From the NCBI RefSeq assembly GCF_040115645.1, contig NC_089548.1, forward strand, positions 558,001-622,000: a stretch of DNA of 64,000 bases, written 5' to 3'. Source of the stretch: Euwallacea fornicatus (Eukaryota; Arthropoda; Insecta; Coleoptera; Curculionidae). Every line of letters starts with the position of its first letter. Positions within the stretch are counted from its first letter, which is position 1. The position numbers were made by a program, and so were the translations under genes. This document shows, piece after piece, positions 22,331-34,521 of this stretch. Under the pieces are notes generated by a model. It saw only the letters and a program-made list of their open reading frames with translations, was not told the origin of the DNA and made no database searches.

Positions 22331-22871
22331 GTAGGCAGTATTTTTTAAAATAATATTTTATGTAAACTGTTGATAAATACGTTGTTAAATGCAGAACAAA
22401 AAGCCTATTTGTAATATTCAAGCCAATATGCTGAAAAAAATAAAATTTATCAGTTTTTAAAAATTGTTTTTAGTTTAACATTGTTTACATTACATTACTT
22501 TGTTTACAACATTAACTTGTCATATTTCATCAGATTCAGAAAAATATTTTCTAGAGAAGTAATTTGCAATAATCACACTTGCGTCATAACTGCTCACATA
22601 AAATTACAAGGCAGAATGATGTGGTATCAAGAGTTAAGGGCGGCTTTATCTTGTTTCTTCTCTCTAGATATCATATGGAAGTAACTTTTTCATGGCACCA
22701 GGAGTCTTCGTGCAAGACGATATAATAAGATGAGATAGAATGAAATGCAGATGACCACAAAATAACGCAGGTGCCCCCATAATGATACAGATAGTTACAT
22801 AACTTATATTGTTCAAATCTCGCAATTTTTTTCAGTTAAATATTGTTTTAAAATTAACTTCTTATATATTA

Positions 22872-24158
22872 TTGGGTTGTTCGATAATTAATATCATTTT
22901 ATTCTCATAGATGGCTTAATTTATATATATCCAGTAATAGTGATCTCGTCGCTTATATTATCATATGCCATTTTAAAGGTTATGTTTTAGACTTTTTTTG
23001 ATCGAAAATTCAACGTGATTAGCAAACAAGAAGTTGTTTAAAATTTAAGTTGAAGATGGACAATCAAAGTGAGCATTAACGACACATTTTATTATTTTAC
23101 TTTCGAAAGGACAAAAATGCAGTACAAGCTCAGAAGAAATTGTGTGGAGTTTATGGTGAGAACTGCCTTACTGAACGCCAATGCCAGCGTTGGTTTTCTC
23201 GCTTTCGTTCTGGAAATTTTAATGTCCAAGATGCACCACACACTGGACGCCCAATCACCATTGATAACGATAAAATAAAGGCCTTAATCGAAGCTAATCG
23301 GCGTATGACAACTCGAGAGATAGCAGAAAAGTTGAACATATCGAATTCAACCGTTTTTCTGCATTTAAAAAAGCTTGGGTGCGTTAGCAAATTGGATATT
23401 TGGGTTCCTCACGAATTGAAAGAAATTCACCTCATCCATCGCATTATCATATGCGATTCTTTGCTGAATCATAACTAAAACAACCCACTTCTAAAAAGAG
23501 TCATAACGGGTGATGAAAAATGGATTGTCTACGATAACGTAGTCCGAAAACGATCATGGACCAAACAAGATAAACCTGCGCAATCCACGTCCAAAGCCAA
23601 TATTCATCAAAAGAAGATTTTGCTATCTGTGTGGTGGGACTACAAGGGTATTCTTTATTTTGAACTGCTTCCGAGAAACCAAACTATTGATTCGAATGTT
23701 TACTGTTGTCAGCTATCGAAATTGAACGAAGAAATCAAAAGAAAACTTCCTGAACTCGCCAATCGCAAAGGGGTACTGTTCCATCATGATCACGTTAGAC
23801 CCCATACGTCTTTAATAACGCGTCAAAAATGATTGGAACTAAATTGGGAACTGATACCTCATCCACCATATAGCCCCGACTTGGCGCCATCAGATTATTA
23901 TTTGTTTCGTTCTCTTTAAAATCATTTGAATGGTAAAAATTTCGATTCTGATCAAGCCGTTAAAAATGAGTTAAATCAATTTTTTACTTCTAAAAATCAA
24001 GGCTTTTTCGAACGCCGAATTTTCCAACTTGCCGAAAGATGGCAAACGGTCATCCACCAAGATGGCCACTACATCATCGATTAATATTTATTATTAATAT
24101 AAGTATATTCACTTTGAAAAAACATAAAAAATACGACATTAATTATCGAGCAACCCAA
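22872..24158 (+). mobile_element. Full-length mellifera-type mariner, dead
   Basis: 1287 bp, flanked by TA; ends TTGGGTTGTTCGATAATTAA and its near reverse complement. Length and ends fit the mellifera mariner subfamily. It lies in the right arm of the older foldback element. Confidence 0.9.
23056..24084 (+). pseudogene. Mellifera-type mariner transposase with four stop codons
   Basis: One frame covers all 342 codons without an indel, but stops occur at 23077, 23476, 23830 and 23917. The DNA-binding half is clear (CGVYGENCLTERQCQRWFSR, TTREIAEKLNISNSTVFLHL). The triad region reads ITGDEKWIVY (D), FHHDHVRPHTS (D, diverged from the usual QDNARPH) and SPDLAPSDYYLF (D), that is DD34D. Loss was by point mutation only. 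Confidence 0.92.
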
Positions 24159-24188
24159 TATATAAAATGCAGAAAAATATTTTCTATA

Positions 24189-24638
24189 CCCTTCCAACGA
24201 AGCGCTATACGAAAAAACTAACATGACAAAAATTTCAGACAGACTATTACAAATACAAAAAAAGTGGAAAGACAAAGAGAAAAACTGGGTTATCGTTGTT
24301 GGACTGTGCATTGACCGACAGACTAGAAACTCACGTTACCTCACACCGGGCACAACTCTGATTGAACACTACTAAGACAGACTAGATGTGGGATGTTTGA
24401 TGTGCCTGATATGCTTACACTTTTGTTCGGTGCTGTGAAGGTTGGATGTTGGTTGGTCTACTGGGTGTGATTGGTGCTGGTGGTTTTGGGGTGATTGTTG
24501 TGGATGATACTGTTTTTGAGACTAAGATTACTATCATTATAACACTTGTAAATACCAACATGGGCAGAAAGGCCACGTAGGCCGATAGCCTCTTCTTATT
24601 TAAGAAGGAATTCTATTGTTTATTATTGTCTATTATTT
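24189..24638 (+). mobile_element. 5'-truncated non-LTR retrotransposon
   Basis: Starts in the C-terminal part of a reverse-transcriptase ORF (NEALYEKTNMTKISDRLLQI, then QKKWKDKEKNW) and ends in a 3' UTR with GGGCAGAAAGGCC and a TATTGTTTATTATTG tail. The flanks carry an 11-bp direct repeat, TATTTTCTATA, at 24178-24188 and 24639-24649, a target-site duplication. The 3' UTR matches the LINE at 34349-35099. Confidence 0.85.
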
Positions 24639-24998
24639 TATTTTCTATAAAAAAATGTCAAAAAACATGGAATTCTACTTAAAATTCTGAGGTTGCTCTG
24701 AAGCAGAAGAAGTTTTGTTTTAAAAATCAACTATGACGATACTTAGTAGTCTGAAAAATATCATATTATACGGTTTTTAGTTTTTGCAAAATGCATTCAT
24801 AAGTAACTGCTATATATAGCTTCGCCCGTTTTTTTTTTAACACCCCATTGGAACCTTTCATTTTCCCCCGATCATACCGTCAAATAGCTTTATCGCGTGT
24901 ATTTGCGAACTGAAAATAATACTGTCACATCTCATACGTAGATGGTCTACAAATATTTTTAAAAACAAGTATGAAACTTTCGTTAATAAAAGAATATT

Positions 24999-26452
24999 TT
25001 ATTTATTTTTACGGATATACTGAACTGCTATTTCTACAATAAACACTGAAATTCCCAGACTAAGTCCAAGGCTCCATATTAAGAAAATAAATTCTAAATG
25101 CTCAACGCTGAGCACTCGACTCTTCAATTTAGTTTTTAATTTGCTGATTTGTAAATGCCACGTCCACCGTATCTTGGTTATTTCTAGTTGTATAATTCCG
25201 TTTTCTAAAAGACGCCTCAGCACCACGTTTATATCTTGAAACGCAGAATAGTTCTTTCGAACGAGCATGTGAATCGGCATCAGCTGAAAAATGCGATCTA
25301 TTACTAGAAGAGGTTGATAAGTCCATTTATCAACGTAATACTTGGGAATAGAATAAATTACAGGAGTTGCCAGAAACAGCATCTCATGATCTTTGAAAAC
25401 TGCAATGCGATCGAGGCATTTTATTACATTTGTACAGACCTGCACCCTCCTTATCAAATTTGTGTAACTATCATTGAGCGGTTTTGTACTCGAACCTGCG
25501 AATGGTGGTGGATAGGGTACATACAAATTTAGGTTCTCTTCGGTTGTACTCACAGAATACTTCTCATTAAAGTAGATCATTTGTAAGGTATTTTTGAAAG
25601 CAGTAGAATGTATAAGGCAGAAACTTAGAAGAGAAATCATTACTAAACGGAAATTGCAGAATTTATGTAGGCGATGAATTGATGATTCAATGATGATCTG
25701 AAAGAACCAGTGGAGTTGCAACGCGGCAGTAGTTGAAAAAGACATTCTAGTGGGGTTAAAGAAATAATAAATAATTAATAAAATTAAAGACAAGCATAGC
25801 AAGCAAACAAGGAAAAATTTCCATGAATATATCTGCTTCACTCTAGACCAGACTGTTTCCTCTGTTAGCACATTAGGAAGGACCATAGCAAGCTTATCCA
25901 TGATATAAATAATGGAGCCTTCAAAATCATTATATGTGTTCACAGTAGGGTGAAAGGCACCAACAGCAATATCAGCTTCGTTGAATTGCAGCGATAGAAA
26001 GGCAGGATTGGTATAGTTTCCTGTTTCCATATTCTTTTCATACTGGTATATGGTACTTTCGATACGACTAAAGTTTTGAATTCCTAAATAGTCCAATATA
26101 ATTTTCAGAATGATTTGCTCAATACCAGTGTAATCATCATTTATGTAAGGAGGCAGTCTTCGACAAATTATTCTTACTGTGGTGTTGCTCCATTTGTTCT
26201 TAAGCTTATATGCTAGAATAAGAAATTAATTTTTAAGTATATTGTATAGATTAATAGTAAAAAATGCCCACCTGATACATTCATCCCTCTTGGCGGATCA
26301 TTTGAATTCTGTATGAGACCGAAACCAGATTCATTTAACGTTAACTTTCCATTATCATATGATGACCTTATTACCGCCTGACTTTTAGTTTGCGTGCATA
26401 CTAAGTAGAGGTTAACTAAACCAAGCAATAAAGTAATTTTCATTTCTTCCAT
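24999..26452 (-). CDS. Divergent ionotropic receptor (IR), complete, 464 aa
   Basis: Two exons, 26452-26272 and 26212-24999, joined in phase (60 codons plus one base). A signal peptide (MKITLLLGLVNLYLVC) is followed by a short S1 ligand-binding half (VRIICRRLPPYINDD, NEADIAVGAF), a first membrane helix at about 193-212 (FFLVCLLCLSLILLIIYYFF), a pore segment near 220-240, a second helix near 249-266, the S2 half, and a third helix near 432-459 (FIFLIWSLGLSLGISVFIVE). This is the order of iGluR-derived insect ionotropic receptors, which act as ligand-gated cation channels in chemosensory neurons. The amino-terminal domain is minimal, and the glutamate-contacting residues are not evident, as is usual in divergent IRs. 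AATAAA overlaps the stop. Ligand unknown. A second in-frame Met lies three codons downstream of the chosen start. Confidence 0.82.
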
Positions 26453-28620
26453 TAGTTGAATAACACGTTAGACGAGTCTAATCAGAAATAAAAGGATATA
26501 TGTCCTTTGTAACGTTTAACGAGTTATAACTGTCAGCGTTAGACGCTATCTTGGTTTCTCTTTACACAATGTCTTCGAGCAAATTGACATTATACCGCAT
26601 TTTATTTATTAGTTCTCCATTAAAGTCAACTCTTAGATCAGATCCATCTTTATCGATTTATTCATACCGGAATTCGCCGTAAACCTGACTAATGCAGATG
26701 AAGGTATGACTTTTATTCATCCTATAGATAACGGAATACATAGTTTCTCAAAAGATTATGAATAATCTTACGGTGATAACATGAAGATCTTATTTTTTCA
26801 GAGGAAAGATTCTGAATAAAACTCACCTCCGTCAAAACAATTCAATGATATCTCACGTTTAAAAATCTTTCTACTCACATTTTCAAGCCTGCAGCTCTTA
26901 CTGAGACAAACTAATTTTTCTCCACACATTTTAACAAGCTGTCATTTCAAGAGGGATAGCGACAATAACTTAAAACTTGCAGATTATAATCAGGGCACGA
27001 CCAGCTTTAAAATGAGGTATCACTCGACACCCCTAACCATTAAAAATTTTAGATGTAAATGGAACCCCTGTTCAGCGGTTGATGTTAAAGGGTTAAAAAT
27101 ACAATAAAAAATTATCCCTCTCGAATCAAGAATCGAAGGGTCCGAGCGTTATTTAATTTTGAAATCTGAAAATCGAGGTGCAAAGTTTTCATTGGGCCAC
27201 CCTGTATTAGTTATCTCGTTCAATAGATGATTAATGTTTCGAAAAGTACAATTTTGGTGTTTATTGCATTTGACATTAACCTATTTATTTGCCATTACTT
27301 TTTCATTTCAATTCAACCTAGTTAAAGTTTTGCAAACTAGAAAATAGCTTCTCTGAGCGTGGGTGAGTAAATGTCAACTCACCACTAGGGTCAACATGTT
27401 AATTTTAATTTAGTCACGTTAAGAAAATTTAACTAGAGAATTAGGTAATTACTCTTAAATATTCAAGTGCTTAAGTCAAGTTGTTTCATCTCAACAGACT
27501 GGTGATAATTTAGTTAATGAAAGAAGGTTTAACGAATTTACTTGTGAAGGCTCGCATGAAGCAGAAAGAATGATAAATTCTTACGGGGTGTAGGATGTAT
27601 ATATCCGGAGAACTGTCTCTTGTATTGCTTAAACTATGGTGGGAAACTCTGATGAGCAATATTACAATGCTTTCCCTTAACAGCACTTAGTATATTGAAT
27701 ATGGTGTTCTTGAAAGTTAAACGTTTACGAACCATTTTTCTTAATTCTTTTAATAATTTTGTTTTCGGGTTCTTTAATGACAATTACTACCCAGTAAAGA
27801 AATTAATGAGCCAAATCACAAGGGACAATTAATACGTAGAATAAATTAGGAAATATGCCACAAGCACAAACCCAAGGAAGACAAATTGCTAAGATTTGAT
27901 GGTTTTTTAGCATGGATTATTGATGACAAATGGAGACAAATGATGAAAAAGAGAGACGTTGAAATTAATCAATCAAAAAACAATAAAAAAAAGGTGTAAC
28001 GATATAGTAACATGCATTTCGCCGAGATCGATCTACCATACAAAAGAATTCGTCAAACGATAGGTATTACCTTCAAAACGTCGGCAACCTCTCATGTTCA
28101 TGAACGTCCTTCAAGCAAATTGCAAGTTTGATTTTTTATGCAAATATGAGAGTATTTTTAGATTAATTCAGGTGGTGCTTGAGTTATATTGCCATAAGCA
28201 TGCGTCATCTGACGATACCACTTCAACAGTCCACAAGGCCGTACGACGCGACTTTGGATAAATTGTTCATTCAAATATTTATACGATACTTATCGTGTGC
28301 TTTTATCATATATTTGCTGTTAATCACGGATTAGTTAATGACATTATAACAATTTGCGATAAATCCATCGTCAGATGACGAGTGTATGGGATAGAAGCTT
28401 TAATTTGTCACCAAAGCAACGTTTTACTTGAAACAATTGTTTCTTAGTGCTATCTCTGCTTTATTCCTTAGTCCAAACTAATTTTTATATTTCATGACTG
28501 GAAAAATTACAGGTGTCATTATATTGACCGTGAAAATGTGAAATATACCATAAAACAACCGTATCATTCTTCAGCCGTGCTTTCTACTTCATCATTTGTG
28601 TTACTTTGATTGATCACCAT
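26453..28620. other. Intergenic region with one mariner-type end
   Basis: No gene seen. At about 27173-27204 a TTTTCATTGGGCCACCCTGTA end matches one at 11275-11296, suggesting eroded copies of one repeat. A 14-bp inverted repeat, CGTCATCTGACGAT, lies at 28203-28216 and 28367-28380. The IR promoter should be just above 26452. Confidence 0.4.
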
Positions 28621-28623
28621 ATA

Positions 28624-29347
28624 CAGGGTGTCCCACAAGTGTTTCATTATATTTCAGTGGGTAATAGTACATTGAAAAATAATATGACTCCCTATATAAA
28701 CCATATTCCAATAATGCTTCATTAAGAAGATACAGGGTGTTAAACTTAAAACACACCTGGAATATTTCAACGTATCAGAGTATCAATGAACAGGCGAGCT
28801 CAATTATGTATTGAACAAAATGGCCACCAATTTGAACAATTTCTATAATGTTATAGCAAATTAATAATATTTAAAACAAACTTAATATTATTAAAACCAT
28901 TTAGAGAATATCGTGCATATAGACGGTATTCAATTTTTTACTGGCAAACGATACGTCGGACGAAAAAGAGTCAAGTGAGCATTTTTCTTCTAAATGAAAT
29001 TAAACTTCAAAAAATAATTTTTATTTTGATAAAAAGCAGTGGCGCACCATGTTTTTCTTTAAAAATGTGCTGAGAGGTGTCCGTATGCACGTCACTGGTG
29101 AAACGAAAAATAGCCCTTTTGCATAAATAAATGCGTCTACATTAACTCTCAAAACATGCCAAATTTCATTTACATATCTCAAACGGTTTTGAATATATCA
29201 ATAAAAGTTAGATTTTTTAAGTAAAGTTTAACACCCTGTATCTGCTTAATGAAGCATTATTGGAATATGGTTTATATAAGGAGTCATATTATTTTTCAAT
29301 GTACTATTACCCACTGAAATATAATGAAACACTTGTGGGACACCCTG
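28624..29347 (+). mobile_element. 724-bp mariner-derived MITE, copy B
   Basis: Same length and ends as 13023-13746 but inverted; about five differences seen by eye. The transposase tail is at 28756-28848 on the plus strand. TA flanks on both sides. Confidence 0.9.
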
Positions 29348-29969
29348 TATATTGGATATATTCTTAGAATATTAATACCAAGCGAATGCATAATTCGTAA
29401 ACTCCAAAGAGATATTTACACAAATACATACGTATAAGCACTCGACTAATGTAAATTATTGTTTAAATATTATCAGCAAAACGCTATAAAAAAATAAATA
29501 CATCAAAGTTTTGCTGAATAACGTTTAATTCTGGAAGCTCAAAAATTTACATGAATGACTAAATATACGATTAGATAATAAATTTTACATTACTATTACA
29601 TCCATGGCTGACAAATTTGAAAGCAATAATCTCAGGTTATTTATATTGCCAGTTTCTTTACTTATCTTTTTAATAAGGTTCCTTTCAGTATCGCGAAGGT
29701 GCTTGTGATACGTATTTTAAAATTATTATATTAGGAATTACTATAAATTTGAATCTGTCGGTAAGTAAATAAAGAGAGTTCCTTTTCCTCCCGCAGACAA
29801 GTTGATACGGGATCCGAGGAATAAAAACGCACTTTAATATAGGGTAGCAGCTATTTACGCTATTATACAGCTTGAAAGAGCCAAATGGAACAAATTTAAC
29901 ATTTGCATATCTCGACATGTACCGCAAAAATGCCGAACTGCGGCAACTATCGATTCTGCAATTACATAC

Positions 29970-30769
29970 TGTAACGTAAAAATTTCATCCCTAAACTCAA
30001 CATCCTTTGCAGGACAATTGCAACCCCCAAATTTTTAAATTTGAAGTATTGGTTTGTGATATCTCAAATGATAGGTCTTTTAATTTTCTATTCAAAATTG
30101 CTATGGTTTTAAACTTTATTGTAAAGAATACTAGAAACAAAATTAATTCATAATTGGCGACATTCTCTACAATAAAAAAAATAAGTAATACCATTTTGTT
30201 ATTGATAATGTAATGAAGTAATAAAACAAATCAATCTCAATCTTTTATAAAATGGTTAAAATGTATGCCTCGAACTTCTAGGCAGTATCTTAACCGTAGA
30301 TAAAAATGTCTCCGAACATTGATCAACATCTGAGATGTAACCGATCTCATTGCAAGCAGGATTTAGTTTTGTACACCATACTCTCCACATATCTCCATAA
30401 GAACTCCCATAGAGTAAGATTAAGTGATCGTTCTAACCATTTTAGCAATCTTCGCTTCCTTATTCAATGATCTGAAAAAGTTAAGTCGAGGCTCCTTGAT
30501 ATTGATTTGTCTTGTTAATTTATTACATTGTGAATAATAAAATGGTATTAGTTAATAAGTTTTTAATTTGTTGCAGAGAATTTCGTCAATTAGCTGATTT
30601 TTTTCCTATTATTCTTTCAAATGAAGTTTAACATTATAGCAATTTTGGATAAGAGGACAAGAAAATCTTTGAAAAAAGTTACTACAAATTTATATTTCCA
30701 TTCAAAAATTTTAGGGCGGCAATTATCACGCAAAGAAAAACAAATTTAAGGATGAAATTTTTACATTAC
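29970..30769 (-). mobile_element. Eroded mariner-like remnant
   Basis: Inverted ends TGTAACGTAAAAATTTCATCC and, reversed, GGATGAAATTTTTACATTAC about 800 bp apart. Minus-strand reading between about 30480 and 30260 gives fragments resembling a transposase C-terminus (LWEFLWRYVESMVYKT) with several stops. Confidence 0.45.
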
Positions 30770-31500
30770 AAGATCTAATCTCAAAATCTAAAATTGACGT
30801 GTTTTGATAATTGTTCACATATGTGGAAATATGCAAGAATTGAATTTATTTCATTTGGCTATTTCACCTTTTACATGCATACACTATAGCTCATATGTTG
30901 AGCAATCTTTTAAATTATATTTTTTACCTATAACAATACGAATTTAATATAATCTAATCGATTAATTATTAATTAAAATTAAAAGTTAATATATTAATGT
31001 TAAGGTTTATTTGTTAAATGTTTTTAAACAATATTACTGTATATTTATACTGTATACACTCTGAAAATTAATTTGAAGGTATACTTCAGATCGTTACCAT
31101 GTTGGAACGCCCACCGAATGCGTATTTTTTCTACTGTCCAGGGCAGCAGGTGATTTTCCAGAATATTTTTATAAACATATCAATACATAATATAAGCAAT
31201 TTTTACTAACAGGCCCTTATTAAGCCCTCCGAAGTACACATTTCGAAGATTCATCGTAATTCTTCTATTTTTAAAGTTAGAAATCACCCTTGATATTATT
31301 GATTTATTTATATTTAACCTTTTGCAATTTTACGTTGCTTATCACTTCTTTCAAATTGTGCTAAGTTTTTCTTTAGTAACTGATTTGATAAATGAACACC
31401 CCTTGGGGTATTGAAATCTTTTCAGCCAATGCTATTGTAATGTACCCACTCATATCGAATGGAAACAACCAGACATAATTACAGAACAATTAGGACGTCA
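30770..31500. other. Intergenic, nothing recognised
   Basis: Very AT-rich; no coding sequence or element ends seen. Confidence 0.45.
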
Positions 31501-31503
31501 CTA

Positions 31504-31820
31504 TGTTAGTACAACAAATTCATAATTAACGAGGCCAAAGGTCTAAATCCATTTCACTGTAATTAAATAGGTTAAAGGTCTAAATCTACCCTTAACGATA
31601 TCTAGAGATACGAAATAGTATATAAGAACACAAACGCAAGAGTTCAAAAAAGAATTCGAGAAAAGCAGTTAAGAAAGAAGCAACTAAGAAACGAAAATCG
31701 ACTTTGTTCGTGCTAACAGAAATTTACAACCTGTGTTCGTAATCTTGTACCTTCGAGTTTGTTAAATAAAGGTGTTTTACTGAATTTGCGTTTAGTTTCC
31801 ACCCTGTCACACTACACTAT
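31504..31820 (+). repeat. Putative solo LTR
   Basis: Starts TGTTAGTAC, has TATATAAG at about 31620, AATAAAGG at about 31767 and a TTTCCACCCTGTCACA region near the end. Short direct repeats (CACTA) lie at both borders. Promoter, poly(A) signal and ends in this order suggest an LTR, but no internal retroelement sequence is adjacent and the exact 3' border is uncertain. Confidence 0.4.
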
Positions 31821-32245
31821 GAATAGCAAAGTCGATATCACACAATAATGTAAATAAACAATTGGGTTGCGTTACATATGAATCTTATAATAAACAAAAT
31901 GGTCTAAAAAAGGGACATGTTGAAAATACATTTATAGCTTTAAATACTTTGACAAACAAGAAATATACTTTATTAATTCTAAAAAATATTTTTCTGGAAA
32001 CATGTTTATTTAAAAATTTTAATTAATAGCTCTACATAAGAGCAATAGTGTATGCACAACGAATGGAATTCTGCTTGACATACACCAAAATTACTTAGGG
32101 CGGTTTTTTGCATTCAATTTAATATTTTCAAAACTATGTTGATTTTCAGTTGTTAAAAAAAGCAAAAATGCTGTCTGGAAGATTTTGTTTGCCTAACCGC
32201 GAAAAAAAAATTAAATCAATACACACTTTCATATGTATGTAAGAT

Positions 32246-32560
32246 TCGCGGTTCAAGGGCGGAGAGAAAAAACACAATTCTTAGAGCACTTCTTTATTCT
32301 CCGTGGACCAAAAATGGAATCCCGATACAACCCGGTATCCATACACAAAACACATCCCCTCTTCGTGAAAGAACCGATAAGATAGAAGGGCTGTCCACCT
32401 TTCTTCCCACGGGTACCAAACCCCTAAACGGTATACTCACCTACGCTAAAGGAATTTATAAACAACCCTCTCTTCCCACGCAAATCTGGGGAATAGCTTG
32501 GTATCAAAAAACTTTACCACTTTCAGATAACTCCAATTAATGGTCTTAATATAAACAAGA
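32246..32560 (-). repeat. Possible second LTR-like sequence
   Basis: A patch clearly less AT-rich than its surroundings. Read on the minus strand it has a TATAAATTCC box, then GAGAATAAAGAAGTGCTC (poly(A) signal) and a CT-rich end. No direct repeats were found. Confidence 0.25.
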
Positions 32561-33570
32561 AATGCGAAGAGATTCATGACAGCCCTTTTATCATTTTCTC
32601 ACACTTATCTTGCGAGGAATTTAGAGCCAGAACTCCCATTAGCCCATGATATTTTCAGATAATTGATTAATTGTTTCAACATGGACAAAGAATGCTCACA
32701 TGTACTTATTATGACAGAATTACAATTTGTTACTTATATAGGTATTTTTATTCAGAGAAGTAGTAAACATTTAGTACCTAGAACTCTGTATTGAAGATTA
32801 CCACTATACGATATATTTCGTATATGTGATCAATATAACAAGAATATTATTTTAATAGAAATGGACTGTATTTGTAAACAGCAGTATAGTATTGCAGATA
32901 ACACTATGAAATTACGACATGGAATAAGCAGAACATTACAACGTGTTATCACTAGTAATTCTTATAATAATTTCTTTAAACCACTCAATTTAAATCGTCA
33001 GGATTCAATTATTATTCTCAGTACAGTGTTAGTTTTATATTAGTTCGGATATTGTACTGTTGTAGGATCTTATTTTAGTGTCTTTAACGAATATATTTAT
33101 TAAATAAGGAGTATGCAGGAGCATTTCTGTAAGTGTGCTATCGAAATTTACGAAAATCGTAATTAGATACTACTGATTTTTGAATCATAAGCATATCTAT
33201 CCCATATTATTCATCTACCATGTTGTCAGTAACTAACAAAACTATACATTACAATAAAATTGATGGTCTTTTATGCTCGTATGCTGCAACTAAAAACAAT
33301 TTTAGTTCATTGTATCTAAAAAAAATACTGCGTTGAGGAAGTAACAGATAATAATGTTTTATTAATATACTAATAATTTTTTAAAAACTGAACTTTTTAA
33401 TTATCCGTTTGAAATTCAATTACTTTGATAGAGACCCAAATTTTTTTGAGCAGCATCAAATTCATAAATTTTGAAACACCTTCATGGGTTGTTCGCAAAA
33501 TGACTCAAATTGAATAATTTTTCTTTAGCTCAACATCCGAACTGAGAGATTTTAGATCATTCATAATAAT
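32561..33570. other. Intergenic, nothing recognised
   Basis: No gene or element recognised. Confidence 0.4.
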
Positions 33571-34348
33571 ATACAGGGTGGGGCACCAAGAACGCCTCGG
33601 GGTATTACGTCATTATTAATAATTTGATCGAAAATTGTTTATAGAGGTGTATGTAGGACCTTACAAGGTACATTTCAAAAATATTTTCATTTATACAGGG
33701 TGTATATAAAAAAAAATACATCTCAAACATATGTTTTTTTAATGGAACACCCTATATTTTATTACATATTTGGAATTATAAGAGGAAAATAGTACAAGTT
33801 TGTATAACACACATTAAGTCTAAAACAATCGCTTCTCGAGAAATTTTAGAAAATATAAAAATGCCAAGAGTTAAGAAAATTCTTTTTTGCTAGGTGAAAT
33901 GAGTTACTTGGCTATTATTTTTTTACTAAACTGATATACAGGGTAAGCAAAAAGAGTGGTCAAATTTTACCCCCTTATAATTTAGCATAACTGTCTTATT
34001 TCAAATGAAATATATATGTACATTTTTATGTATTACTTAGAATCACTAATTAATTCCCTTTCAATTGATACTATAGTGTTCTATACCTAGCTTTTACCGT
34101 TTTCCCATAATATGAAATGTTCTTTAATTTTCAATAATAACATTAAATAATACAAAATATTGTTAGGTTATGCCTCGGATTGGTTGCAAAAGTCAATTCG
34201 TGCTTGATAATCTGTTTCATATAATTCTTGATGTAACTGTATATGATAATGATGAAATTTGAAACTTTTTGCAATCCTTCCGACTGTCCTACTTAAATCC
34301 AGCTGTATTATTTAATATTATTATTGAAAATTAAATAAAATTTCATAT

Positions 34349-34470
34349 ATATATATAATCTTTATTTCATACGAAATAGGCTATCGACCATACTGGTCTT
34401 TCTGCCCTTGTTACATAACCAAGTGCCTAAGTCTACACAAAGAGTGGTCAAAACGGTATACATTTGGAGA

Positions 34471-34521
<51 letters not shown>

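Larger units (their letters stand above)
20736..24847. mobile_element. Old foldback mariner carrying two later insertions
   Basis: Left end TACAGGGTATCAAAAG at 20734. The left arm (20736 to about 21250) is matched, inverted and diverged, by a right arm broken into three pieces: about 22600-22870, 24161-24188 and 24650-24847. Removing the mariner (22872-24158) and the LINE (24189-24638) restores pairing across both breaks: for example, a GAAAAATATTTTCT block and an AAGCAGAAG block on the right match the inverted left arm. The right end is eroded (ACACCCCAT). The middle holds a decayed transposase. Confidence 0.75.

Noticed and set aside
34474..34519. Run of 46 A as the poly(A) tail of a plus-strand retroposon
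   Set aside because: The retrotransposon lies on the minus strand, and its 3' UTR continues beyond the run to a target-site duplication.
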